NCBI GenBank assembly: GCA_021779875.1
Contig: JAJXZV010000379.1
Span: forward strand, 1 to 6,639
Source: Pseudomonadota bacterium
GTDB lineage: Bacteria > Pseudomonadota > Gammaproteobacteria > Steroidobacterales > Steroidobacteraceae
Length of the DNA: 6,639 bases
Direction: 5' to 3'
The position numbers and the translations under genes were made by a program. Shown here piece by piece: positions 1 to 5,998 of this stretch. Numbering within the stretch: position 1 is the stretch's first letter; every line of letters starts with the position of its first letter. Below the pieces are notes generated by a model, which was not told the origin of the DNA, searched no databases, and was given only the letters and a program-made list of their open reading frames with translations.

Positions 1-2
1 GC

Positions 3-74
3 GTCTCGCCGAGCGGCCTGGTCGCGAGGCCGCTCAATCAGGCCGCACGCGACGCCGTGAGCGGCTGGCGCTGA
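3..74 (+). CDS. Possible C-terminal end of an upstream gene (TonB-like tail?), partial
   Basis: This frame is open from the window edge to a TGA at 72-74 and gives only 23 residues. The end, LNQAARDAVSGWR, loosely resembles the end of the TonB C-terminal domain, where a pattern like LD-AA-AV-WRF precedes the stop. It lacks the usual F and the short tail after WR, and the rest of the domain lies outside the window. A perfect hairpin at 11-35 falls inside it, which would be unusual for coding sequence. It could equally be non-coding DNA before the tRNA gene. The family suggestion is a guess from one short motif. Confidence 0.2.
   Translation, partial: VSPSGLVARPLNQAARDAVSGWR
11..35. repeat. 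Perfect 9-bp inverted repeat (hairpin)
   Basis: GAGCGGCCT at 11-19 and its exact reverse complement AGGCCGCTC at 27-35 flank a 7-nt loop, GGTCGCG. Neither side has a T-run, so it is not a textbook intrinsic terminator. It lies upstream of the tRNA promoter and could mark the end of the upstream transcript, or be a Rho-assisted or processing hairpin. Confidence 0.5.
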
Positions 75-97
75 GCCCCCGCGCACCGACACTCGGA

Positions 98-103
98 TAT
101 AAT
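98..103 (+). promoter_or_regulatory. -10 box of the tRNA-Thr promoter
   Basis: A perfect TATAAT lies 17 nt before the first base of the mature tRNA, so transcription would start near 110 and leave a leader of about 10 nt. The bases after the box (CGGCCGC) form a GC-rich discriminator, a known feature of stable-RNA promoters under stringent control; such control here is inference. The stretch where a -35 box should lie (about 75-80) is GCCCCC-like and shows no good TTGACA match. Confidence 0.6.
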
Positions 104-120
104 CGGCCGCGATCCGCGGT

Positions 121-192
121 GCCGGCTTAGCACAGCGGTAGTGCAACGGTTTTGTAAACCGTAGGTCGGGGGTTCGAATCCCTCAGCCGGCA
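121..192 (+). tRNA. trnT: tRNA-Thr (anticodon UGU)
   Basis: A complete 72-nt cloverleaf can be drawn. The acceptor stem GCCGGCT pairs with AGCCGGC and the discriminator is A192. The D-stem is GCAC/GTGC with loop AGCGGTA. The anticodon stem is ACGGT/ACCGT with loop TTTGTAA, giving anticodon TGT at 153-155, which reads ACA and other threonine codons. The T-stem GGGGG/CCCTC (one G-U pair) encloses TTCGAAT. CCA is not encoded; the next bases are AGC, so a CCA-adding enzyme is needed. The D-stem has A12-U23 (132 and 142) instead of the common U12-A23 pair. It has its own TATAAT box and converges on the HDOD-GGDEF gene. Confidence 0.96.
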
Positions 193-262
193 AGCCCCCG
201 CAGACGATGATGTAACGCCATTCGACCCAGCACCGAATGGCGTGTTGATTCGAACCCCCGAC
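165..262. repeat. 16-bp inverted repeat linking the tRNA T-arm to downstream DNA
   Basis: GTCGGGGGTTCGAATC at 165-180, the variable-loop end plus 5' T-arm of the tRNA, has an exact reverse complement GATTCGAACCCCCGAC at 247-262. The arms are 66 nt apart and enclose the tRNA 3' end and a second hairpin at 215-243. Similarity stops at the arm edges, so the downstream copy lacks the tRNA 3' acceptor half. In a tRNA read-through transcript the downstream arm could compete with T-arm folding. Such a match is unlikely by chance over this distance, but its role is unknown. Confidence 0.75.
215..243. terminator. 10-bp hairpin in the tRNA/GGDEF convergent spacer, possible bidirectional terminator
   Basis: ACGCCATTCG at 215-224 pairs perfectly with CGAATGGCGT at 234-243 around the loop ACCCAGCAC. 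It sits about 22 nt past the tRNA on the plus strand and about 60 nt past the stop of the minus-strand GGDEF gene, where a shared terminator is expected. The following bases on the plus strand are GTTGATT, only weakly T-rich, and on the minus strand TACATCATC, so classical termination is uncertain. Confidence 0.45.
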
Positions 263-319
263 GGAAAAACAAGCCGGGTTCGACGACGCCGCGCAGCGCG
301 CTCAAGACGAACCCCCGAC
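247..319. repeat. Cluster of short T-arm-like repeats in alternating orientation
   Basis: CGAACCCCCGAC occurs at 251-262 and again at 308-319, a 12-bp direct repeat 57 bp apart. Between them GGGTTCGA at 276-283 is in the opposite orientation and pairs with TCGAACCC at 250-257 (8 bp, 18-nt loop); its first seven bases, GGGTTCG, also pair with CGAACCC at 308-314. On the minus strand these make two alternative hairpins at the 3' end of the HDOD-GGDEF transcript. The 308-319 copy lies inside that gene's last codons (VGGS). Confidence 0.5.
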
Positions 320-1840
320 ATGGAACGACCCGACCTCCACGACGCCGAGGTCGACGTCATGGCAAACGAAGCGGTCGCGCCCGCCGTTCTTGGCCGAGTA
401 CAGAGCGCGATCGGCCGCGCGCACCAGCTGCTCGGCATCGCGGAACCGATGGCGACCGTCCAGGGCGGCCGCCCCGAGCGAGGCACTCACCCGGATGACC
501 TGATGGGCGACCTCGTGGACCTGCTCGCGCAGCGCCTTCAGGATGCGCCCGCACACGGCGGCGGCGGCCACGAGGTCGGTGCGCGGCAGCAGCAGGACGA
601 ATTCCTCGCCCCCGTAACGGGCCACCAGATCGGTGTCGCGCGCGCACTGGCCGAGCAGCTTGGCCGTCGCGCGCAGCACCGCGTCGCCCGCGGGATGACC
701 ATGGCCGTCGTTGATCCGCTTGAAATGATCGAGATCGAGCATGATCAACGCGAGCGGCCAGCGGCCCGCCACCGCGCTCGCGAACTCGACCTCCAGCACC
801 ACGTCGAAATGCCCGCGGCTGCAGACGCCGGTGAGGGCGTCGCGGCGGGACTGAAGTTCGAGCGCCTCGGTGCGCGCCTCGAGCTCGCCGGTCACCGCCT
901 CGAGCTCCGCCACCCGCGTGAGCGTCTCGAGGTTGCGCACCACCAGGAGCTCGCGCGCCTGGTCGAGCAGCGATTGCACCGCGACCGGATCCTGCACGCG
1001 GGTCTCGAACAATTGCTCGACCTCGGGCAGCAGTCGTACGATCGTCGCGATCGCGTCGCCGAAGCGCACGGCGTCGAGCCCGAGCGCGTCCAGGACCGTG
1101 GGGGCCAGGTCTGCGACCGTATCCGCGCCATCGCCGCCCGCGAACAGATCCGCCACCTCGCCGCCGAGCGCCACGCAGCGCTCGAATCGGTCGTCCGCCG
1201 CGGATTCGGCCACGGCCGCTCCGCCGTGACTGGCCGCGACCGCACGGCAGAGATGTTCGGGCAGCCGCCATTGCCCGAGCAGCCACCCGCCGATCCGCGC
1301 GTGATCGGCGCCCAACCGCTCGATTTCGTGCCGGCAGTAGTCGGCGTGGCCGGCAGCCTCCAGGCCGACGTAGAAGTCCGGGGACATTCGATCGATGGCG
1401 AGCATCGCGATGTCCTGCAGCAAGCCCGCGAGGAACAGATCCTCGGTGCGCTCCAGGCCCGCCAGCTCCCCCAGGGTGCGGCTCGCCACGGCCCCCAGCA
1501 GGGATCGGCGCCAGCACCGGCGCAGATCGAGTCCCTTGGGCGAGGCTTTCTGAAACATCGGCGCGAGCGAGAAGCTGAGCGCCAGCGTGGTCGCCGCGTT
1601 CAGACCGAGCACCGTGAGCGCCTGGCGCAGATTGCTGCTGCGCCGGCGGCGGGCGTACAGCGGCGAATTCGCGATTCGCAGCACCTTGGCCGCGAGTCCT
1701 GGATCCTTGGCCAGCGTATCGGCCACCGCGCCGAGCTGCACGCCCGGGTCGTTCGCGAGCCGGATGATCCGCTGGGCCACCGCCGGAGGGCTCGGCAGAT
1801 TGCCTTGCGCCTTCAGCCGCGCCTCGATGTGACCGAACAT
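302..1840 (-). CDS. HDOD-GGDEF protein, probable diguanylate cyclase
   Basis: The 512-residue cytoplasmic protein probably makes cyclic di-GMP from two GTP. An N-terminal HDOD domain spans about 10-205: GNLPSPPAVAQRI at 13-25 and IANSPLY at 56-62 are typical, and GLLQD at 139-143 replaces the His of a catalytic HD pair, as is usual in this non-hydrolytic family. A helical linker, likely coiled coil, spans about 295-332. The GGDEF domain runs about 333-492, with the metal-binding Asp369 in LDLDHFK, the signature GGEEF at 410-414, and an inhibitory RxxD site (R401-D404) five residues before it. No membrane segment or phosphoreceiver domain is seen. Start ATG at 1840 is chosen because AAGGGAGG lies 8 nt upstream; ATG at 1861 would add seven residues (MAREGGG). 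A roughly 20-residue tail follows the GGDEF domain. It is divergent from the peptidase gene and convergent with tRNA-Thr. The input signal is unknown. Confidence 0.93.
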   Translation of the reverse strand: MFGHIEARLKAQGNLPSPPAVAQRIIRLANDPGVQLGAVADTLAKDPGLAAKVLRIANSPLYARRRRSSNLRQALTVLGLNAATTLALSFSLAPMFQKASPKGLDLRRCWRRSLLGAVASRTLGELAGLERTEDLFLAGLLQDIAMLAIDRMSPDFYVGLEAAGHADYCRHEIERLGADHARIGGWLLGQWRLPEHLCRAVAASHGGAAVAESAADDRFERCVALGGEVADLFAGGDGADTVADLAPTVLDALGLDAVRFGDAIATIVRLLPEVEQLFETRVQDPVAVQSLLDQARELLVVRNLETLTRVAELEAVTGELEARTEALELQSRRDALTGVCSRGHFDVVLEVEFASAVAGRWPLALIMLDLDHFKRINDGHGHPAGDAVLRATAKLLGQCARDTDLVARYGGEEFVLLLPRTDLVAAAAVCGRILKALREQVHEVAHQVIRVSASLGAAALDGRHRFRDAEQLVRAADRALYSAKNGGRDRFVCHDVDLGVVEVGSFHVGGSS

Positions 1841-2048
1841 CCCGCCGCCCTCCCTTGCCATCCGCTCCTGCCTGGTGTAGCGGCACCGCACGGGCCGGCT
1901 TTAGGGGTTTCCTTCAATTCGCCCCTCGGGCGACGCCGGTCAACGACCGCACTATGGTCAAATACGCCGGGATGCGGCCGCCGGGCGATTCCTCTAGTCT
2001 TGGGGCTTCGCCGCCACGACCGCACGCCGTCAACCTCAGGGATCCTTC
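1841..2048. promoter_or_regulatory. Divergent intergenic region, HDOD-GGDEF gene and peptidase gene
   Basis: This spacer of about 208 bp must hold the promoters of both divergent genes. On the minus strand there are two TTGACC hexamers (1961-1956 and 1943-1938), each resembling a -35 box, but neither has a convincing -10 box at normal spacing. A small hairpin, TCGCCC/GGGCGA with loop CTC, lies at 1919-1933. On the plus strand TATGGT (1953-1958) and TCTAGT (1993-1998) are only weak -10 candidates. Ribosome-binding sites are clear: AAGGGAGG (1856-1849, minus) and AGGGA (2038-2042, plus). I see no gene in it. Confidence 0.5.
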
Positions 2049-4181
2049 ATGCCTCACCTGCCATGCTGCGGCGCGCTGCTCGGCGCCGCCCTCCTCGGTA
2101 CATCGGCCGCCGCCGTGCCGCTCGATTACCCGGCGGCGCGCCGGGATGCCCAGGTCGACGACTACCACGGCGTCCAGGTGGCGGACCCGTACCGATGGTT
2201 GGAAGACATCGACTCGCCGGAAACCCGCGAGTGGGTGGCGGCCGAGGGTCGGCTGAGCCGCCAATACCTCGATGCCATCCCGGGGCGCGAGGCGATGACC
2301 CGGCGGCTGCGCGACATCTGGAACTTCGAGCGCTGGACTCCGCCCGTCCGCTACGGCTCGCGCTGGTTCTACAGCCACAATGACGGCCTGCAGAACCAAT
2401 CGGTGGTGCGCGTGGCCGAGGATCCCGCCGGCGCCGCCCGCACGCTGATCGATCCGAACACGCTGTCCGCGGACGGCACCGTGGCACTGCGCGAAACGGC
2501 GGTCAGCGCCGATGGGCGGCTGTTCGCCTATGCGCTGTCGGAGGCCGGTTCCGACTGGCAGGTTTGGCGCGTGCGCGACGTCGCCACCGGCAAGGATCTG
2601 CCCGATACCCTGAAGTGGTCGAAAGCCGGCGGCGGCAGCTGGCGCAAGGACGGCTCCGGCTTCTACTACACCGCCTACGACCCGCCGCCTAGCGGCACCG
2701 TGCTGAAGGCCGCGAACCAATACGAGAAGCTCTACTTCCACGCGCTCGGCACGCCGCAATCGGCGGACCGGCTGGTCTACGCCCGCACCGACGACCCGAA
2801 CTGGTTCGTCGGCGCGGCCGTGTCCGACGACGGCCGGTACCTGCTGGTCACGGCCTCCCTGGGCACCGACGTGCGCAACACCCTGCTGGTGCAGGATCTG
2901 ACCCGACCGCACGCCGCGCTCGAGCCGGTGATCGCCCAGCCGACCGCCACCTTCGACGTCATCGGCAACCTGGGCGCCACGTTGTTCGTGCGCACCGATC
3001 TCGACGCGCCGCGCTTTCGGGTCATCGCCATCGACCTGGCGCACCCTCGGCCCGACGCCTGGCGCACCGTGATCCCCATGGGCGATGACCCCATCGACGC
3101 CGCGACGCTCGTGGGCGGGCAGATCATCCTGCATCGCCTGAAGGACGCGCACAGCGCCGTGGCGCGCTATTCGCCCGCGGGCCGGCTCCTCGGGGAGGTG
3201 GCGCTGCCCGGTCTCGGCAGCGCCGGCGGCTTCGAGGGCCACCGGTCCGACCGCGCCACCTATTTCGGATTCTCCGGGTACGCGAGCGCGCCCTCGGTGT
3301 ACCGGTTGGATCTCGCAGGCGGACGGGTGACGCTCTGGCGTGCGCCGCGCTTGCAGGGCTTCGTGCCCGAGGACTACGAGACCCGCCAGGTGTTCTACCG
3401 AAGCAAGGACGGCGCGCGCGTGCCCATGTTCCTCACCTCGCGCAAGGGCATGACGCCCGATGGCGGCCGCCCGACCCTGCTCTACGGCTACGGGGGCTTC
3501 AACATTCCGCTGACGCCGCAATTCTCGCCGGCCATCGCGTCCTGGGTGCAGATGGGCGGAGTCTACGCCGTGGCCAATCTGCGCGGCGGCGGCGAATACG
3601 GGCGCGCCTGGCACGAGGCGGGCATGAAGACGCGCAAGCAAACCGTGTTCGACGATTTCATCGCCGCGGCCGAGTACCTGATCGCGAATCACTGGACCAG
3701 GCCGGAGCGGCTCGCGATCAACGGCGGCTCGAACGGCGGCCTGCTGATCGGCGCCGTCGAGGAACAGCGCCCCGAGCTGTTCGGCGCCGCCGTGGCCCAG
3801 GTCGGGGTGATGGACATGCTGAGATTCCGCGAATTCACGGTGGGCAAGGCCTGGGAGTCCGATTACGGATCGGTCGACGACCCGGCGCAGTTTCACGCCC
3901 TGCTCGCCTACTCCCCCGTGCACAACGTGCGCTCCGGGGTCGCCTATCCGCCGACCCTGATCATGACCGGCGACCACGACGACCGGGTGTTCCCGGCGCA
4001 CAGCTTCAAGTTCGCGGCGGCCATGCAGCACGCCGACCCCGAGGGGCGGCCGCTCCTGCTGCGGGTCGAAACGCGCGCCGGCCACGGCCAGGGCATGCCG
4101 ACCGCCAAGCGCATCGAGGAGGTGGTCGACATGCAGTCCTTCATCCTAGAGTCCTTCGGACTCGCGAATTCCGATCGCTGA
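2049..4181 (+). CDS. Exported prolyl oligopeptidase (S9A family serine peptidase)
   Basis: This 710-residue peptidase is expected to cut short peptides after proline, probably in the periplasm. A signal peptide of about 22 residues ends in AAA before VPLDYP, though its n-region has no Lys or Arg. The seven-bladed propeller domain follows, opening with the family signature DPYRWLED at 46-53 and running to about 430. The C-terminal alpha/beta-hydrolase domain carries Ser561 in GGSNGG, Asp644 in HDDR and His679 in AGHG, matching porcine Ser554, Asp641 and His680. Oxyanion Tyr481, S1-pocket Trp602 and Arg646 are also kept, so the enzyme looks active. Length fits the family. The start is firm: AGGGA lies 6 nt upstream, and an in-frame TAG at 1995 leaves no other start codon between. 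It heads a likely operon with the methyltransferase-like gene 26 bp downstream. Confidence 0.96.
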   Translation: MPHLPCCGALLGAALLGTSAAAVPLDYPAARRDAQVDDYHGVQVADPYRWLEDIDSPETREWVAAEGRLSRQYLDAIPGREAMTRRLRDIWNFERWTPPVRYGSRWFYSHNDGLQNQSVVRVAEDPAGAARTLIDPNTLSADGTVALRETAVSADGRLFAYALSEAGSDWQVWRVRDVATGKDLPDTLKWSKAGGGSWRKDGSGFYYTAYDPPPSGTVLKAANQYEKLYFHALGTPQSADRLVYARTDDPNWFVGAAVSDDGRYLLVTASLGTDVRNTLLVQDLTRPHAALEPVIAQPTATFDVIGNLGATLFVRTDLDAPRFRVIAIDLAHPRPDAWRTVIPMGDDPIDAATLVGGQIILHRLKDAHSAVARYSPAGRLLGEVALPGLGSAGGFEGHRSDRATYFGFSGYASAPSVYRLDLAGGRVTLWRAPRLQGFVPEDYETRQVFYRSKDGARVPMFLTSRKGMTPDGGRPTLLYGYGGFNIPLTPQFSPAIASWVQMGGVYAVANLRGGGEYGRAWHEAGMKTRKQTVFDDFIAAAEYLIANHWTRPERLAINGGSNGGLLIGAVEEQRPELFGAAVAQVGVMDMLRFREFTVGKAWESDYGSVDDPAQFHALLAYSPVHNVRSGVAYPPTLIMTGDHDDRVFPAHSFKFAAAMQHADPEGRPLLLRVETRAGHGQGMPTAKRIEEVVDMQSFILESFGLANSDR

Positions 4182-4207
4182 CCCGACACCACTTCGGAGG
4201 AGTTTCC

Positions 4208-5050
4208 ATGAACGAAGCATTCGACAAGGTCTCCCGAGCCCTGGCGCCGTGCCTGGCGCTGACGGCGCTGTTCTCTCTCGGCGCCGCGCCGGCGTCCGCC
4301 GGGCCGGACACCGTCGATCCGGCGCTGCGCGCCGCGGTCGCGGACCCGGCGCGCACCGCGAATTTCGTGAAGCGCGACGGCGCGCGCCACCCGGTGGAGG
4401 AGCTGAGCTTCTTCGGCGTCCGTCCCGGGATGACCGTGGTGGAGTTGTGGCCGGGCGGCGGCTACTGGACCGAGATTCTCGGACCCTATCTCGCCAAGCG
4501 CGGCCATTTCTACGTGGCGCTGCCGGAGCGCGGCAACGCCGAGGAGGACAAGGGCGTCGAGCGCTGGCGGGCGCGCATGGCCCAGCAGAAGGATCGGCTC
4601 GGAACGATTCACGAAACCTCCCTGGGCCCGAAGTCCTTCGACATCGCGCCGGCGGGTTCCGCCGATCTCGTGGTGACCTTCCGCAACCTGCACAACTGGA
4701 TGTACGACGGGTACGCCGAACAGGCGCTGGCCGCCTGCTACACGGCGCTCAAGCCGGGCGGCATCCTCGGCATCGAGGAGCATCGCGGCCGTACCGACAA
4801 GCCGCAGGACCCGAAGGCCGAGGACGGTTACGTGCGCGAGGACTACGCCATCGCGCTCGCCAAGAAGGCCGGCTTCGTGCTCGCGGGCTCGAGCGAGATC
4901 AACGCCAACCCGAAGGACACGAAGGAATGGGTGGACGGCGTCTGGACCCTGCCGCCCACGCTGTCGCAGGGCGAGAAGGACCGTGAGAAGTATCTCGCGA
5001 TCGGCGAGGCCGACAATTTCGTGCTGAAGTTCCGCAAACCCAAGAAGTGA
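4208..5050 (+). CDS. Exported class I SAM-methyltransferase-like protein (COG4798 type)
   Basis: The 280-residue protein has a signal peptide (Lys7 and Arg10, then a hydrophobic stretch to AGAPASA-like residues, cleavage likely after ASA at 29-31). The mature part has a Rossmann methyltransferase layout: motif I VVELWPGGGYWTEIL at 77-91, an acidic/DLVV strand at 153-156 followed by RNLHNW at 159-164, and the post-motif LKPGGILGIEEH at 181-192. This matches the poorly characterised group of predicted methyltransferases with export signals, COG4798 as I recall it. Substrate is unknown, and how S-adenosylmethionine would be supplied outside the cytoplasm is unclear, so it may bind another ligand. 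GGAGGAG lies 5 nt before the ATG, a strong ribosome-binding site. It follows the peptidase gene by 26 bp, and its TGA overlaps the permease GTG, indicating co-transcription. Confidence 0.88.
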   Translation: MNEAFDKVSRALAPCLALTALFSLGAAPASAGPDTVDPALRAAVADPARTANFVKRDGARHPVEELSFFGVRPGMTVVELWPGGGYWTEILGPYLAKRGHFYVALPERGNAEEDKGVERWRARMAQQKDRLGTIHETSLGPKSFDIAPAGSADLVVTFRNLHNWMYDGYAEQALAACYTALKPGGILGIEEHRGRTDKPQDPKAEDGYVREDYAIALAKKAGFVLAGSSEINANPKDTKEWVDGVWTLPPTLSQGEKDREKYLAIGEADNFVLKFRKPKK

Positions 5051-5988
5051 GGCCCGCCCGGGACACCGGCTACTACGCCGCGCTGGTGGCGGCCACCTTT
5101 CTGATGGGCTCGAGCTTCATCGCCGGCAAGCGGCTGCTCGCGGGCGGCGTCCCGGCGCTGTGGCTGGTCGGCTGGCGGTTCCTGGCCGCCGCGGCCGCCA
5201 CCCTGCCGCTCGCGTGGCTCGACGCCGCGCGCGGCCCGAGGCGCACGGCGGCCGCCCTGTCGGGCCGGCAGATCGGCACCGTCGTGCTCATCGGACTGCT
5301 GCAGACCGGCGCCGTCATGGGGCTGCTGTTCCTCTCGATGCGCGAGATCTCGGCGGCGAGCGCCGCCATCCTGCTGTTCACCAACCCGATCTGGGTGGCG
5401 CTCATGGCGCGGGCGTTCCTGGGCGAAGCCCTGTTCCCGGCGCGCATCACGGGGTTGGCGCTCGGCATCGCCGGGGTCGCGCTCGCCGTCGGTCCGGGCG
5501 CCGACGCCGGCGCGGACAGCGGGCATCTGCGCGGCGAACTGCTCGGCCTCGCCTCCGCCCTCTGCTGGGCGGCGGCCACCATCGTCAACAAGCGGGCGAG
5601 CCTGCCGATGTCCACGTGGACGCTGACCTTCTGGCAGATGGCCATCGGGTCCTTGGCGCTGCTCGGGATCGCCTACGCCCTGGGCGAACATCCGGCGACG
5701 CCGTTCGATGCGCGACAGTGGCTCTGGTTCCTGTGGCTCGCGATACCCGCGTCCACCGGCTCGTTCGGGCTGTGGTTCCTGGCGCTGCGGCGCGGGGGCG
5801 CCACCCGCAGCAGCGGCTACCTGTTCCTCGCGCCGGTGTTCACGGTGGTGCTGTCCTATCTGGTCCTCGACACGCCGGTCACCGGGGTGCAGGCGCTCGG
5901 CGGGACCTTGATCGGGGCCGCCGTATGGCTGGTCAACCGCGAGGCGCCGGCGCGCCGGCGGTCCGGCGCCCCGCACCCCACCGGCTGA
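5047..5988 (+). CDS. EamA/DMT-superfamily permease
   Basis: A 313-residue inner-membrane transporter of the drug/metabolite family, with two EamA repeats and ten predicted helices at about 9-28, 36-58, 76-96, 101-122, 130-149, 161-181, 190-212, 224-245, 253-275 and 278-297. Repeat 1 shows ISAASAAILLFTNPIWVAL and the FLGE turn (124-127) typical of the family; repeat 2 has GYLFLAPVFTVVLSYLVLD, but its expected Glu is replaced around DTP (275-277). The C-terminal tail PARRRSG is basic and probably cytoplasmic. Relatives export amino acids, nucleosides or drugs; the substrate here cannot be read from sequence. The start is GTG, overlapping the previous stop as GTGA, with no good ribosome-binding site, so translation is probably coupled to the methyltransferase gene. 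It ends 9 bp from the stop of convergent fhs. Confidence 0.92.
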   Translation: MRPARDTGYYAALVAATFLMGSSFIAGKRLLAGGVPALWLVGWRFLAAAAATLPLAWLDAARGPRRTAAALSGRQIGTVVLIGLLQTGAVMGLLFLSMREISAASAAILLFTNPIWVALMARAFLGEALFPARITGLALGIAGVALAVGPGADAGADSGHLRGELLGLASALCWAAATIVNKRASLPMSTWTLTFWQMAIGSLALLGIAYALGEHPATPFDARQWLWFLWLAIPASTGSFGLWFLALRRGGATRSSGYLFLAPVFTVVLSYLVLDTPVTGVQALGGTLIGAAVWLVNREAPARRRSGAPHPTG

Positions 5989-5998
5989 ATCGGCCGGT
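5980..5998. repeat. 6-bp hairpin spanning both convergent stop codons
   Basis: ACCGGC at 5980-5985 and GCCGGT at 5993-5998 pair around the loop TGAATCG. The permease TGA (5986-5988) is in the loop, and the last base of the fhs stop (5998 on the plus strand) is in the stem. No T-run follows on either strand, so it is a weak candidate for a shared terminator between two genes only 9 bp apart. Confidence 0.35.

Noticed and set aside
165..262. Integrative-element att site at the tRNA 3' end
   Set aside because: The repeat is inverted rather than direct, ends before the tRNA 3' terminus, and no integrase or mobile genes are near.
127..486. Minus-strand frame containing RDSNPRP
   Set aside because: This peptide is a well-known false translation of the antisense strand of a tRNA T-arm; here it overlaps tRNA-Thr exactly.
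1841..1861. Alternative upstream start (ATG at 1861) for the HDOD-GGDEF gene
   Set aside because: It would place the strong AAGGGAGG site inside the coding region; its own upstream AGGAG is only 3 nt from the ATG. It remains possible but less likely.
242..2383. Long plus-strand open frame of 713 residues antisense to the HDOD-GGDEF gene
   Set aside because: It is low-complexity, rich in Arg, Ala, His and Gln, resembles no family, and crosses both the HDOD-GGDEF gene and the start of the peptidase gene. It is what high-GC third positions on the real strand produce on the other strand.
1914..4085. Long minus-strand open frame of 723 residues antisense to the prolyl oligopeptidase gene
   Set aside because: The plus-strand frame encodes a complete peptidase with all catalytic residues. 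The antisense product has no recognisable domain and a typical shadow composition (Gly, Arg, Val, His rich).
4843..5976. Minus-strand frame of 377 residues antisense to the permease and the methyltransferase end
   Set aside because: It is Arg, Gly, Gln and Pro rich with no domain, while the plus strand encodes a clear ten-helix EamA permease.
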